From positions 62,001 to 126,000 of the forward strand of contig NZ_VNHX01000001.1 of the NCBI RefSeq assembly GCF_008124885.1: 64,000 nucleotides of DNA, written 5' to 3'. The position numbers and the translations under genes were made by a program. Shown here in pieces: positions 45,688 to 54,577 of this stretch; positions within the stretch are counted from its first letter, which is position 1; each line of letters opens with the position of its first letter. This DNA is from Sphingobacterium allocomposti (GTDB lineage: Bacteria; Bacteroidota; Bacteroidia; Sphingobacteriales; Sphingobacteriaceae). Below the pieces are notes generated by a model. It did no database searches and was not told the origin of the DNA. It saw only the letters and a program-made list of their open reading frames with translations.

Positions 45688-45724
45688 TACTATTTACGCA
45701 ACTGTTGCGTAAGCGAAAATAGTA
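45688..45724. repeat. Bulged hairpin around TTACGCAAC-T-GTTGCGTAA
   Basis: A 9-bp perfect inverted repeat (45694-45702 / 45704-45712) inside outer arms TACTATTT (45688-45695) and AAATAGTA (45717-45724), with a short bulge on one side. Three AGTACT copies lie just upstream (45665-45691). It lies between the two 115-bp repeats. Confidence 0.5.
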
Positions 45725-45801
45725 TGATTAGCATACGGAAAAGGTATTACGAACGTATGAGCCCGTGGAAGGAGAGAACATGTCGCTTTTTGATAATCAA
45801 T

Positions 45802-45917
45802 ACTATCCTTAGTGTGAAGATGAGTGTCACTAAGGATCTTAGGATAAAAGGGAATCTGAAACTCCTGTTTACGGTCCGGTCCGTGGAGACCGCTTCGCTA
45901 ACTCTACCGACAGTGTG
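45802..45917. repeat. Imperfect direct repeat, copy 2 (about 116 bp)
   Basis: Second copy of the element at 45407, same orientation, 395 bp away. The CCTTAGTG / CACTAAGG hairpin arms are conserved while the loop has changed, and one base is inserted. A T-run follows, so the 3' end may act as a terminator-like structure. Apart from these repeats, a GACCTC-GTA-GAGGTC hairpin near 45980 and the promoter at 46127, nothing gene-like is seen from 45377 to 46210. Confidence 0.7.
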
Positions 45918-46126
45918 TTTTTTTTCGGGAGCATACCAGTCATCAGAAATGCTATTAACCTCAGTTCGATTAAAAACGACCTCGTAGAGGTCAAATGTTT
46001 ATAAACTATACGTGTTGTGGCCAACATCTGGATAGCGGTTGAGTTCGGGCTATTTGTAAAAAAGCTGTTAATCATGGCTGGCAGAGCTTTGTTGTGCGCT
46101 TTCTGCGCTCTTAACCTGCAGATTTT

Positions 46127-46171
46127 CAGGACAGCGCAGGATACCTTTCGATTCTGTTTTTAATATCTTGG
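46127..46171 (+). promoter_or_regulatory. CAGG-element promoter of the 46211-62071 enzyme operon (site 5)
   Basis: CAGGACAGCGCAGGATAC at 46127-46144, 19 bp, then TATCTTGG at 46164-46171. The second half-site ends GGATAC in place of GGTTGC, the most divergent of the six. The predicted start near 46178 gives a leader of about 33 nt. Confidence 0.55.
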
Positions 46172-46210
46172 CGAGGTAAACCTAGAATGCTAACACGACA
46201 AATGTAAACC

Positions 46211-47323
46211 ATGATGCGGATCGAGGAACAAGAAGATCGTTATTCACGTAGATATTTTATTCAGTCGGGTGTGCTGCTGCTTGCCGGTATATTACAGGGA
46301 AATAACCTGAAGGCGTGGAATACGCATTCCGTACCGGCACCGTCCCCAGCTTTTACATTGAAGCCTATCGGACGGACGCTACAGCTTGACGAGTTTTATA
46401 TTTGGTGTTCTTCCCCCATTTGGGGGGAGGATGGCAGGGTACACCTTTTTTATTCGCGGTGGAAAAAGGAAAAGGGTATGAGTGGCTGGATCCGCGGATC
46501 CGAGATCGCGCATGCTATTGCCGACACACCTTATTCCTCGTTTAAACATCATTCGGTAGTTCTTCAACCCCGGCCTGGTCATTGGGATAGTACCACATGC
46601 CATAACCCGTTGATAAAAAAAATTGATGGTAAGTACTATCTTTTTTACATGGGGAACTCCAACGGTAAAACTGATACGAAACGTATTGGCGTTGCCTACG
46701 CTGAGCGTCTTGAAGGGCCATGGCATAGACCCGACCAGCCCTGTCTGTTGCCCGGAGCTACAGGATCATGGGATGACCATTGTACTACAAATCCGGCTTT
46801 GCTGCGTGGGCACGATGGCAAGTATTGGATGTTTTACAAATCGTGGAATACGTCTGAGTATCAACAAGCCACCGGCGCCGTACGGGGAAATCGGAAATAC
46901 GGGTTAGCAAAGGCGGACCATCCGCTTGGTCCTTACGAAAAGGTATCGGACAATGCGGTCATCGATTTTTCGGACAGACCGAATAATGCGCAGCTTGAAG
47001 ATGCGTTCGTCTGGGAAGAAGATGGGACCTACTTTATGGTGGCGCGGGACATGGGCTTCTACAACCACGAATTTGGATTACTCCTGTCTTCCAAGGATGG
47101 TATAAATTGGTCGGAACCCAAAGTGGCTTACCTGGATATGAAGTCCTACGTGTCGGAAGGGAAGCCGGCGCCGCACCTGAAAAGATTTGGTAGGCTAGAA
47201 CGGCCCATGTTCCTGCTAGACGAGGTAACCGGTAGGCCCCGATTCCTCTTCGGCGCGACGCAGGGGGGCGATTACGCTACGTCGACGGCTTTTGTCTTCG
47301 AAATCCTCTCTTATAAACTTTAA
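46211..47323 (+). CDS. Tat-exported five-bladed beta-propeller glycoside hydrolase-like protein (GH43/GH32/GH117-type fold)
   Basis: A 370-residue protein with a twin-arginine signal ('SRRYFIQSGVLLLAG', Arg13-Arg14), so it is exported folded. The rest has repeated 'DGRVHLFYSRWK', 'DGKYYLFYMGNS', 'DGKYWMFYKSWN' and 'DGTYFMVARDMG' strands, the pattern of five-bladed propeller glycosidases often annotated as sucrases. Candidate acidic residues are the Asp in 'GSWDDHCTTNPAL' and the Glu-Asp pair in 'QLEDAFVWEEDG'. No exact family can be assigned by eye. It is the first gene of the long operon and starts just after a CAGG promoter. Confidence 0.65.
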   Translation: MMRIEEQEDRYSRRYFIQSGVLLLAGILQGNNLKAWNTHSVPAPSPAFTLKPIGRTLQLDEFYIWCSSPIWGEDGRVHLFYSRWKKEKGMSGWIRGSEIAHAIADTPYSSFKHHSVVLQPRPGHWDSTTCHNPLIKKIDGKYYLFYMGNSNGKTDTKRIGVAYAERLEGPWHRPDQPCLLPGATGSWDDHCTTNPALLRGHDGKYWMFYKSWNTSEYQQATGAVRGNRKYGLAKADHPLGPYEKVSDNAVIDFSDRPNNAQLEDAFVWEEDGTYFMVARDMGFYNHEFGLLLSSKDGINWSEPKVAYLDMKSYVSEGKPAPHLKRFGRLERPMFLLDEVTGRPRFLFGATQGGDYATSTAFVFEILSYKL

Positions 47324-47348
47324 TGATTGATAACCAAACGATGCTATA

Positions 47349-48749
47349 ATGAAGAAGTTGACTATTTATTTGTTGCTCTATTGTATGTGTTTTGCAAGCC
47401 AAGGGCAGGAAAAGCGCTGGGTATCCGCGGAGCAGCCGCTTGCGGAGATCGAAAACCTCAAAAAGCAGATTGTTGCTCCAACCTTCCGAAAGAAAGACTA
47501 TATCATTACAGCCTATGGTGCTAAGGGTGATGGTGTCACGAAGAATACCGAAGCGATTGAAAAGGCTATAACCCGGTGCAGTGAAGAAGGCGGCGGACGC
47601 GTCGTGGTGCCCCCAGGCGTGTTTCTAACAGGAGCCATCTATCTGAAAAGTGATGTCAATCTCCATGTGAGTGAAGGAGCTACCTTGCTGTTCAGTCGTG
47701 ACAGTTCGGATTATCCAATTGTGTTTACACGATGGGAGGGCATGGAATGTATGAATTACTCGCCGTTTATCTATGCCTACGGCGAAAAGAACATTGCCAT
47801 TACCGGAAACGGTCTGCTCGATGGAAATGCAGACGACGATCACTGGTGGTACTGGTGCGGAGCCCGAAAATATGGTTGGAATGAGTCCCGCCCGGGAGAA
47901 CAGAAGCCGGCACGGGCGCTTTTACATCAGCAGATGGCTGACGAAGTCGACCCTAAGACCCGGATATATGGTGATGGACATTTTCTCCGGCCGAACTTTG
48001 TACAGCCTTACCGTTGTACAAACGTGTGGATAGCCGACGTGAAGTTAATAAACGCTCCCATGTGGAACCTCAATCCCGTTCTTTGCGAGAATGTGCTTAT
48101 CGAGCGGGTGAAAGTGGTAAGCCATGGGCCTAACAATGATGGATGCGACCCGGAAGCAAGCAAGAACGTGTGGATCCGCGATTGTTACTTCGATACCGGC
48201 GACGACTGTATCGCCATTAAATCCGGAAGGGACGAAGACGGGCGGAATATCGGAAGGCCTGCTGAAAACCATATCATCGAGAACTGCATGATGAAAGATG
48301 GGCATGGTGGCGTAGTCATAGGCAGCGAAATTGCCGGCGGTGCGAGAAATATTTACGCATTAAACAATACGATGGACAGCCCGAACCTTGATCGCGCATT
48401 ACGTATCAAAACGAGCTCCAGCAGGGGAGGCGTGATAGAGAACGTGTTTTTTTATAATACGGAAGTCGGGCAATACAAGGAGGCTGCGGTACGGTTTAAC
48501 ATGTTTTATGAAAAGCCCGGAAAGCATATCCCAACCATACGGAATATCTGGGTAGAAAATCTGCGCGTAAAGGGCGGAGGAAAATACGCCGTATTATCGA
48601 ACGCTTATGAATCATCACCCGTCACGGACTTTACGATGGTCAATTGTCAAATAGATGGAGTAGAAGAGCCGTACAAAGTGAATTTTTTAAAGAACGTAAC
48701 GCTGAAGAACGTGATCATTAATGGCCAGCCGATTACCTCATTCGATTAA
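47349..48749 (+). CDS. GH28 polygalacturonase-family enzyme
   Basis: A 466-residue secreted beta-helix enzyme (signal ends 'FASQGQE') with the full canonical GH28 set: N-N-D with Asp264, G-D-D at 284-286 in 'TGDDCIAIKSG', G-H-G-G with His319, and R-I-K at 352-354. It hydrolyses alpha-1,4-galacturonosyl linkages of pectin, in exo or endo mode. Unlike the GH28 at 19086, its active site is unmodified, so it probably acts on homogalacturonan or on trimmed galacturonosyl ends. It lies 25 bp after the propeller gene and 2 bp before the DUF4450-like gene. Confidence 0.93.
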   Translation: MKKLTIYLLLYCMCFASQGQEKRWVSAEQPLAEIENLKKQIVAPTFRKKDYIITAYGAKGDGVTKNTEAIEKAITRCSEEGGGRVVVPPGVFLTGAIYLKSDVNLHVSEGATLLFSRDSSDYPIVFTRWEGMECMNYSPFIYAYGEKNIAITGNGLLDGNADDDHWWYWCGARKYGWNESRPGEQKPARALLHQQMADEVDPKTRIYGDGHFLRPNFVQPYRCTNVWIADVKLINAPMWNLNPVLCENVLIERVKVVSHGPNNDGCDPEASKNVWIRDCYFDTGDDCIAIKSGRDEDGRNIGRPAENHIIENCMMKDGHGGVVIGSEIAGGARNIYALNNTMDSPNLDRALRIKTSSSRGGVIENVFFYNTEVGQYKEAAVRFNMFYEKPGKHIPTIRNIWVENLRVKGGGKYAVLSNAYESSPVTDFTMVNCQIDGVEEPYKVNFLKNVTLKNVIINGQPITSFD

Positions 48750-48751
48750 TT

Positions 48752-51700
48752 ATGTGGCGGATACTTCTATGCAGCTTTTCCCTTTTGGCCACTTGCTTAT
48801 GTGAGCTCGTGGCCCAATCCAGGCATTGGCAGCAACAGAAACGATCGCTGCATTATACGGAGGATAACGGCGATTTCTTGCTGGTAAACGGAAAATACCG
48901 GTTCAACAGAGCGTTATACGGCGACAACCGTGCTTCCCGGGTGGAGGCCGGCGACCTGCCGGAGTTCGCTTTATACCTGCCCGGTATGGGCGGCAATTTG
49001 CAGTTCGTCATCCGCCGTGGCAACCAGTATAAAAAACTGATCGATGCCGCTAAGATCGAGACCCGCTATCGGGTAGGGTCAATGCGTTACACTATTTCGG
49101 ATCCGCTGCTGGGGAAAGGGAGCCTGCTCATCACCGTCTTGGCGCAGCATGGCGCAGAGGGGATGGTGCTCAAAATTGAAGGGCAACAGATTTCCGGAGA
49201 TAGTCAGCTTTACGCCATTTATGGCGGCGCCAGCGGCAAAACGTTTAGCCGGAACGGTGATATCGGGGCGGATCCTGAATCTGGGTTTTACCTGTTGCCA
49301 ACCTATGCCGCGCATAATCAGTTTGTGGTATCCGGCAAGGCTTTCGCGTTACGTTATCGGGGTAAACGTGAGGAAGAGCAACACGTACATGGCGCTTTTT
49401 CCGGAAACGCGAAGTTACATATCACGGACGCTACGGTATTAGAGCGCCTACACGACATAGAGCGCGTGCAAGGAGCACAGGCTCCTGTGCTCGCTGCAAA
49501 GTATGAGCGGATAGACGGCCCTATATACATCCAAGTGAGCAAGGGAAAGCCGGGGGCGGGCCTATCGGACGAAAATCTCAAGCTTCTTTTCGAAGGAGCA
49601 GAATCTAAAAGACAATCGCTGGCAGATCGGATACGATTACGCACGCCTGATCGCTTTATAAATAACTTTGGGCCCGCGCTTGCCGTTGCTGCCGACGCCA
49701 TTTGGGAAAGCCCTACTTTTCTCCATGGCGCGGTGGCCTGGCGCATGCGTTTAAATGCTTGGCGCGGTGCCTATGCGGCAGACGTGCTGGGATGGCATGA
49801 CCGTGCGAAAGAGCATTTTTCCAGCTATGTTAATTCTCAGGTGATCTCGCCTGCGGAAGGGCCTGTCGTCATGGATACTGCCCTGCATCTCGCCCGGCAT
49901 GCGGAGACGATGGGGACCGCTGTCTTCACAAGTGGCTATATTTCGAGGAACCCAAACAACAATACGGTTCCCCACCACTATGACATGAATCTCGTGTTTT
50001 TTGATCAGCTGCTTTCTCACTTTAACTATACGGGGGATCTTGAATACGCGCGGGAAATGTGGCCGGCGATCGTCCGTCACTTAGCATGGGAAAAGCGAAA
50101 TTTTGATCGGGACGACGATGGATTGTACGACGCGTACTGTGCCATCTGGGCCAGCGACGGACTACAGTACGCAGGAGGAGCGGTAACCCATACTTCAGCG
50201 TACAACTACCGGGCAAACCGTGCCGCTGCTAAGCTGGCAACGTTAATCGGTGAGAATCCCAAACCCTATAACGACGAAGCAAATAAAATTGAAAGGGCGC
50301 TGCGGGAGCGCCTTTGGCTACCCCATAAAGGGCATTTTGCGGAATTCCAGGACCTTTTAGGCAATCGCCTGCTACATGAAAAGCCCGGCGTCTGGACAAT
50401 TTACCATGCCGCTGACGCCTGCTTGCTGAACGATTTTGAGCACTATCAGAACACGCAGTATGTGTTAAACCATACGCCAAAGATTCCTATCCGCGTCGAT
50501 GGACAGGCAGAACATAATCTATATACGTTGGCGACAACAGATTGGCAGCCCTACACTTGGTCAGTAAACAACGTAGCGTTGGCTGAAAACCTACAGACGG
50601 CGTTGGCTTTTTGGCAGGCCGGACGGAATGAGGACGCTTTTTTATTGTGGAAAAGCAATATTGTAGAAAGTATGTTCAACGGCATCAGTCCCGGAAATTT
50701 TCAACAACTTTCCCACTACGACGCATTTCGAGGAGAGCTTTATAGAGACTTCGCAGATCCCATTGGTGTGGCTGCACGTACGTTGGCAGAAGGCCTTTTT
50801 GGAGTACGTCCGAAGCTGATAGACAATGTTGTCGAGATCCGTCCCGGCTTCCCTTCGTCCTGGGACTTTGCAGAGTTGGATATGCCCGCATGGCAATATA
50901 GCTATCGGAAAGCGAACGGAAACATACAGTTTGATATACATACCCGGTATCAAAGACAGGTACGCCTACAGATGGAAGTTCCTGTAAGTTCTGCGCGGAT
51001 CTCGGCAGTCCATGTAAACGGTGAGCCTGTAAGCTGGACGATAAAAAAGTCCGCTATCCAAAGGCCGGTTCTGGTATTCGAAACATCTCCTTCGGTAGAT
51101 TTTCATGTAGAGATCCTCGGCGAGGGGCAGCTACCGTCGGTAGGCGGGGAGAAGGTGATCCACCCGTATACCGACACGTTTAGTTGTCCTTTGCCTCCTG
51201 ACGTGGCAATCGGCGAAGTCTACGACCCGCAGAGGCTTCTTGCCGCTCATCAGGAGGACAGATTCGTCTTTATTCCCGGCCGTCGCACAGGAACGTTTTT
51301 TATCCAACTCTTAACGGGTGGCCTGTCATGGTGGCACCCTGTGAATATAGAGCTTGTTGAACCAGTGTCCCACCACTTTAAGTCGCAGGGCAATAGACAT
51401 GTTTTACAATTAAAAAATAACGGTGACAGAGCGATTTCGTTGGCCGTTCAGGGAGAAAACTTTTCCCGCAAATTAACGCTGGGCGGTGGCGAAGAGGCCG
51501 ACATGGAGATTCCCATCACGTCCCTTTCAAGAGGTACAAACCGCTTCCGTCTAGAAACGGGAAATGCCGCGTGGGAGGTGCAGCACACCGCATGGGAGGT
51601 ACAGCGGGCTGAAAGCTATGTTACGACCGACTTATCTGGCCATTACAACGCAAGCTTGACCGATATCTTTGAGCAGAAATACCTAGCACCGCGTCCTGAA

Positions 51701-52351
51701 GGACCTACATTACAGTTGCCGTGGCAAGGTATAGGAAACTGGTGTTATCCGTTAACGACAGCTGTAATCGACGATATGGGGTTGATGAACGCGAGAAAAG
51801 ATGATGTCGTACACTATCTCGACATTCCTTTTCTGATAAAAGGACAACAGCGTAATGTGTTATATACCAGCACATGGGACAACTACCCGACTAAAGCCAG
51901 CATCCCGTTGCGGGGAAAAGCACGCAAAATATATCTTCTGATGGCGGGATCGACCAATCCGATGCAGTCGCAGCTCATCAATGCGAAGGTCTTGGTGACC
52001 TACAGCAACGGAGAGGCTGATACATTGATGCTTAAAAATCCGGTCAACTGGTGGCCTATCGAACAGGATTATCTGGACGATAATTACGCGTTCGAGATTG
52101 CCGATGACCTAATCCCCTATCGGATCAAGCTCAAGACAGGCGAGCTATATAGAGGAGGGGCTCTCAAGCAATACAGCGAAATCAAAGGGTTTTCAACCCG
52201 GGCTGTCGATGGAGGAGCCGCCACGTTGGTAGATCTGCCGTTGGACGGGACTAAGGAGCTCAGCTCGCTCACCGTGTTGGCAGAGGCTAACGATGTAGTT
52301 GTCGGTCTTATCGCGGCAACGCTATTAAGGTCTTCTGACAATACCAACTAG
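48752..52351 (+). CDS. Large secreted DUF4450-like protein with (alpha/alpha)6-barrel features
   Basis: A 1199-residue exported protein (signal about 1-21, '...CELVAQS'). An N-terminal beta domain (25-270) precedes a helical-barrel middle (about 290-700) resembling GH63/trehalase-like catalytic cores: 'FDRDDDGLYDAYCAIWASDG' and 'TTDWQPYTWSVNNVALAENL'. The C-terminal 350 residues are beta-rich ('FVFIPGRRTGTFFIQLL', 'DNYPTKASIPLRGKARKIYL'). I take it as a DUF4450-family protein; the family is from memory and the reaction is unknown. Residues near 939-952 contain a 7-residue tandem duplication. It starts 2 bp after the GH28 stop. Confidence 0.6.
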   Translation: MWRILLCSFSLLATCLCELVAQSRHWQQQKRSLHYTEDNGDFLLVNGKYRFNRALYGDNRASRVEAGDLPEFALYLPGMGGNLQFVIRRGNQYKKLIDAAKIETRYRVGSMRYTISDPLLGKGSLLITVLAQHGAEGMVLKIEGQQISGDSQLYAIYGGASGKTFSRNGDIGADPESGFYLLPTYAAHNQFVVSGKAFALRYRGKREEEQHVHGAFSGNAKLHITDATVLERLHDIERVQGAQAPVLAAKYERIDGPIYIQVSKGKPGAGLSDENLKLLFEGAESKRQSLADRIRLRTPDRFINNFGPALAVAADAIWESPTFLHGAVAWRMRLNAWRGAYAADVLGWHDRAKEHFSSYVNSQVISPAEGPVVMDTALHLARHAETMGTAVFTSGYISRNPNNNTVPHHYDMNLVFFDQLLSHFNYTGDLEYAREMWPAIVRHLAWEKRNFDRDDDGLYDAYCAIWASDGLQYAGGAVTHTSAYNYRANRAAAKLATLIGENPKPYNDEANKIERALRERLWLPHKGHFAEFQDLLGNRLLHEKPGVWTIYHAADACLLNDFEHYQNTQYVLNHTPKIPIRVDGQAEHNLYTLATTDWQPYTWSVNNVALAENLQTALAFWQAGRNEDAFLLWKSNIVESMFNGISPGNFQQLSHYDAFRGELYRDFADPIGVAARTLAEGLFGVRPKLIDNVVEIRPGFPSSWDFAELDMPAWQYSYRKANGNIQFDIHTRYQRQVRLQMEVPVSSARISAVHVNGEPVSWTIKKSAIQRPVLVFETSPSVDFHVEILGEGQLPSVGGEKVIHPYTDTFSCPLPPDVAIGEVYDPQRLLAAHQEDRFVFIPGRRTGTFFIQLLTGGLSWWHPVNIELVEPVSHHFKSQGNRHVLQLKNNGDRAISLAVQGENFSRKLTLGGGEEADMEIPITSLSRGTNRFRLETGNAAWEVQHTAWEVQRAESYVTTDLSGHYNASLTDIFEQKYLAPRPEGPTLQLPWQGIGNWCYPLTTAVIDDMGLMNARKDDVVHYLDIPFLIKGQQRNVLYTSTWDNYPTKASIPLRGKARKIYLLMAGSTNPMQSQLINAKVLVTYSNGEADTLMLKNPVNWWPIEQDYLDDNYAFEIADDLIPYRIKLKTGELYRGGALKQYSEIKGFSTRAVDGGAATLVDLPLDGTKELSSLTVLAEANDVVVGLIAATLLRSSDNTN

Positions 52352-52422
52352 AGATCAACTGGAGATAATTGGAGTAAAATGGCTCATTTCACGATGAGCA
52401 TGTGTAAATAACCACAGACAAA

Positions 52423-54573
52423 ATGAAAAGAACCAACAATTTGCTAGTGTTTGCTCTTATTCTGTTGCTTGTATCGTGTCAGGCACAGCAGACGGGCAAA
52501 ATAAACAGAAAAGAAGTCGTAACAAGGCACAACGTCGTCAACGAATCCATGGATACGCTGGCGTCGCTGACCGTGGGTAATGGTACGTTCGCCTATACGG
52601 TAGATGCAACGGGAATGCAGTCTTTCCCTGAATACTATAAGAACGGCGTTTCCCTTGGTACGCAGTCGGAATGGGGATGGAATAGCTTTCCCAATACGGA
52701 TCAGTACCGATTCGAAGAAACCTTAAAGTCTTACGACTTTAACAACGAAGGACGGGACGCGAAATATAGTATACAACATAAAGAAGCCGGCCGATCGAAA
52801 GAAGCTACAGAATATTATCGCGTTAATCCGCATCGGATACAGCTTGGCAACGTAGGCCTCCAGTTTTATCTGGAAGATGGCAGCAAGGCTTCCGCCGCTG
52901 ATATTACGGCGATAAAGCAGACGCTCGATCTGTGGTCAGGCACCATCTATAGCCGTTTTACAGTCGGGGGGGAGACGGTGGAGGTCTGGACGGCGTCGGC
53001 GCAGCAAGACGACCGGATCGGGGTGAAGGTCTCGTCGGCTTTAATTGAGCAAGGACGCATGGAAGCTTTTGTCCGCTATCCTTATCCAACGGGCAAGTTT
53101 CTGGATGAGGCAGCGTATTATGGCGAAGAAGACAAGCATCAAACGACATTTGTATCCCGATCGGATAAGGCTGCGGTCATCGCCCATACATTACCTGGAA
53201 CACGTTATTTTACACAGCTGCAGTACACTAACGGACAGATCGAAGAGCGGGAAGGACACTATTTCGTTTATAAACCGAACGTCGACCTGACAACATTCGA
53301 ATTTTCCTTTGCTTTTTCGCCTGAAAACGATTTTTCAGACAGTTTACACAGTTATGCGGCTGTTGAGCAGGAGTGCGCTGATGCGTGGAAAGCGTTTTGG
53401 CTGAGCGGAGCGGCAGTAGACTTTGCCGGAAGTACTGATCCACGGGCGGCAGAGCTGGAACGGAGGGTCGTACTCTCCCAGTACCTCACCAAGGTGCAGT
53501 GTGGAGGCAGCAATCCACCGCAGGAAACTGGTCTGACATTTAACAGCTGGTATGGTAAGCCGCATACGGAAATGCATTGGTGGCACGGCGTGCATTATGC
53601 TTTGTGGGGGCGGTCTGAGATTATGGAGAACACGTTGGAATATTACTTTAAAACGTTCGAAAAAGCTAAAGCTTTGGCTGTAAGGCAGGGTTACAAGGGA
53701 GTGCGTTGGATCAAAATGTCGGACAACGACGGAAATGAAAGTCCCTCTTCCGTGGCAGCCTTCCTCATCTGGCAACAGCCACATGTAATCTACATGGCCG
53801 AACTGGCTTACCGGAATAGCAAGGACAAAGGCATTTTAGAGAAGTACAAAAAGCTTGTCTTCGCGACGGCCGAATTTATGGCCGATTACGCTTACTATGA
53901 TAAGGAAAAAGACCGCTACAACCTAGGGCTGGGGGTTATACCCGCGCAGGAGGTGTTCCGTGCAGCGGAGACGCGGAATCCTACTTACGAAGTGGCTTAT
54001 TGGGACTGGGCGTTGCGTATGGCCCAGACCTGGAAAGAGCGCCTCGGCGAGGAGCGGGATCCACACTGGGATCAAGTGATCGATAAACTAGCCCCTCTTC
54101 CGGTACAAGACGGGGTCTACCTGGCGACGGAAACAGCCACGGATTCTTATACGTTTCCGAAGTGGATGACGGATCACCCGGCTGTGTTAGGGGCACTAGG
54201 CATGGTCCCGGAGTCGGCCAAACTAGATAAGGCAATCATGAAGAACACGCTCGATACCGTGTGGAAGAAATGGTCGTGGGGCGACACGTGGGGCTGGGAT
54301 TTTCCTATGACAGCGATGAATGCGGCGAGACTCAACTTGCCTGAGAGAGCACTGGACGCTCTATTTATGGATATACAGACCAACACCTATCTGAAGAACG
54401 GACACAACTATCAAGATGGTCGGTTGCGTATTTATCTACCCGGAAATGGGGGTGTGCTGACAGCGGTGGCCATGATGCTAGAAGGGTGGGATACCTCCAC
54501 CGGCGATTGTCCCGGCTTTCCCAAAGATGGATCATGGAAGATAAAGAAAGAAGGATTTAAAAAAATGCCGTAA
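52423..54573 (+). CDS. GH65/GH95-like (alpha/alpha)6-barrel glycosidase, lipoprotein
   Basis: A 716-residue lipoprotein (lipobox LLVSC, Cys19). An N-terminal beta-sandwich (25-320, 'DTLASLTVGNGTFAYTVDAT') is followed by a linker and a helical barrel. Key segments are 'WYGKPHTEMHWWHGVHYALWG' (positioned like the GH65 'HGK..TE' motif), 'WIKMSDNDGNESPSSVAAFL' and 'NPTYEVAYWDWALRMAQTW', where a Glu would be the acid candidate. The layout matches clan GH-L and GH95 enzymes rather than known pectinases. Its target in pectin is unknown. Distances of 71 bp upstream and 4 bp downstream support operon membership. Confidence 0.6.
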   Translation: MKRTNNLLVFALILLLVSCQAQQTGKINRKEVVTRHNVVNESMDTLASLTVGNGTFAYTVDATGMQSFPEYYKNGVSLGTQSEWGWNSFPNTDQYRFEETLKSYDFNNEGRDAKYSIQHKEAGRSKEATEYYRVNPHRIQLGNVGLQFYLEDGSKASAADITAIKQTLDLWSGTIYSRFTVGGETVEVWTASAQQDDRIGVKVSSALIEQGRMEAFVRYPYPTGKFLDEAAYYGEEDKHQTTFVSRSDKAAVIAHTLPGTRYFTQLQYTNGQIEEREGHYFVYKPNVDLTTFEFSFAFSPENDFSDSLHSYAAVEQECADAWKAFWLSGAAVDFAGSTDPRAAELERRVVLSQYLTKVQCGGSNPPQETGLTFNSWYGKPHTEMHWWHGVHYALWGRSEIMENTLEYYFKTFEKAKALAVRQGYKGVRWIKMSDNDGNESPSSVAAFLIWQQPHVIYMAELAYRNSKDKGILEKYKKLVFATAEFMADYAYYDKEKDRYNLGLGVIPAQEVFRAAETRNPTYEVAYWDWALRMAQTWKERLGEERDPHWDQVIDKLAPLPVQDGVYLATETATDSYTFPKWMTDHPAVLGALGMVPESAKLDKAIMKNTLDTVWKKWSWGDTWGWDFPMTAMNAARLNLPERALDALFMDIQTNTYLKNGHNYQDGRLRIYLPGNGGVLTAVAMMLEGWDTSTGDCPGFPKDGSWKIKKEGFKKMP

Positions 54574-54577
54574 TGCC

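Noticed and set aside
45395..46075. Two short minus-strand reading frames (71 and 68 codons) sharing the peptide 'TLSVELAKRS'
   Set aside because: They are the translations of the two copies of the 115-bp repeat. No ribosome site or promoter fits, and the DNA is better explained by structured repeats.
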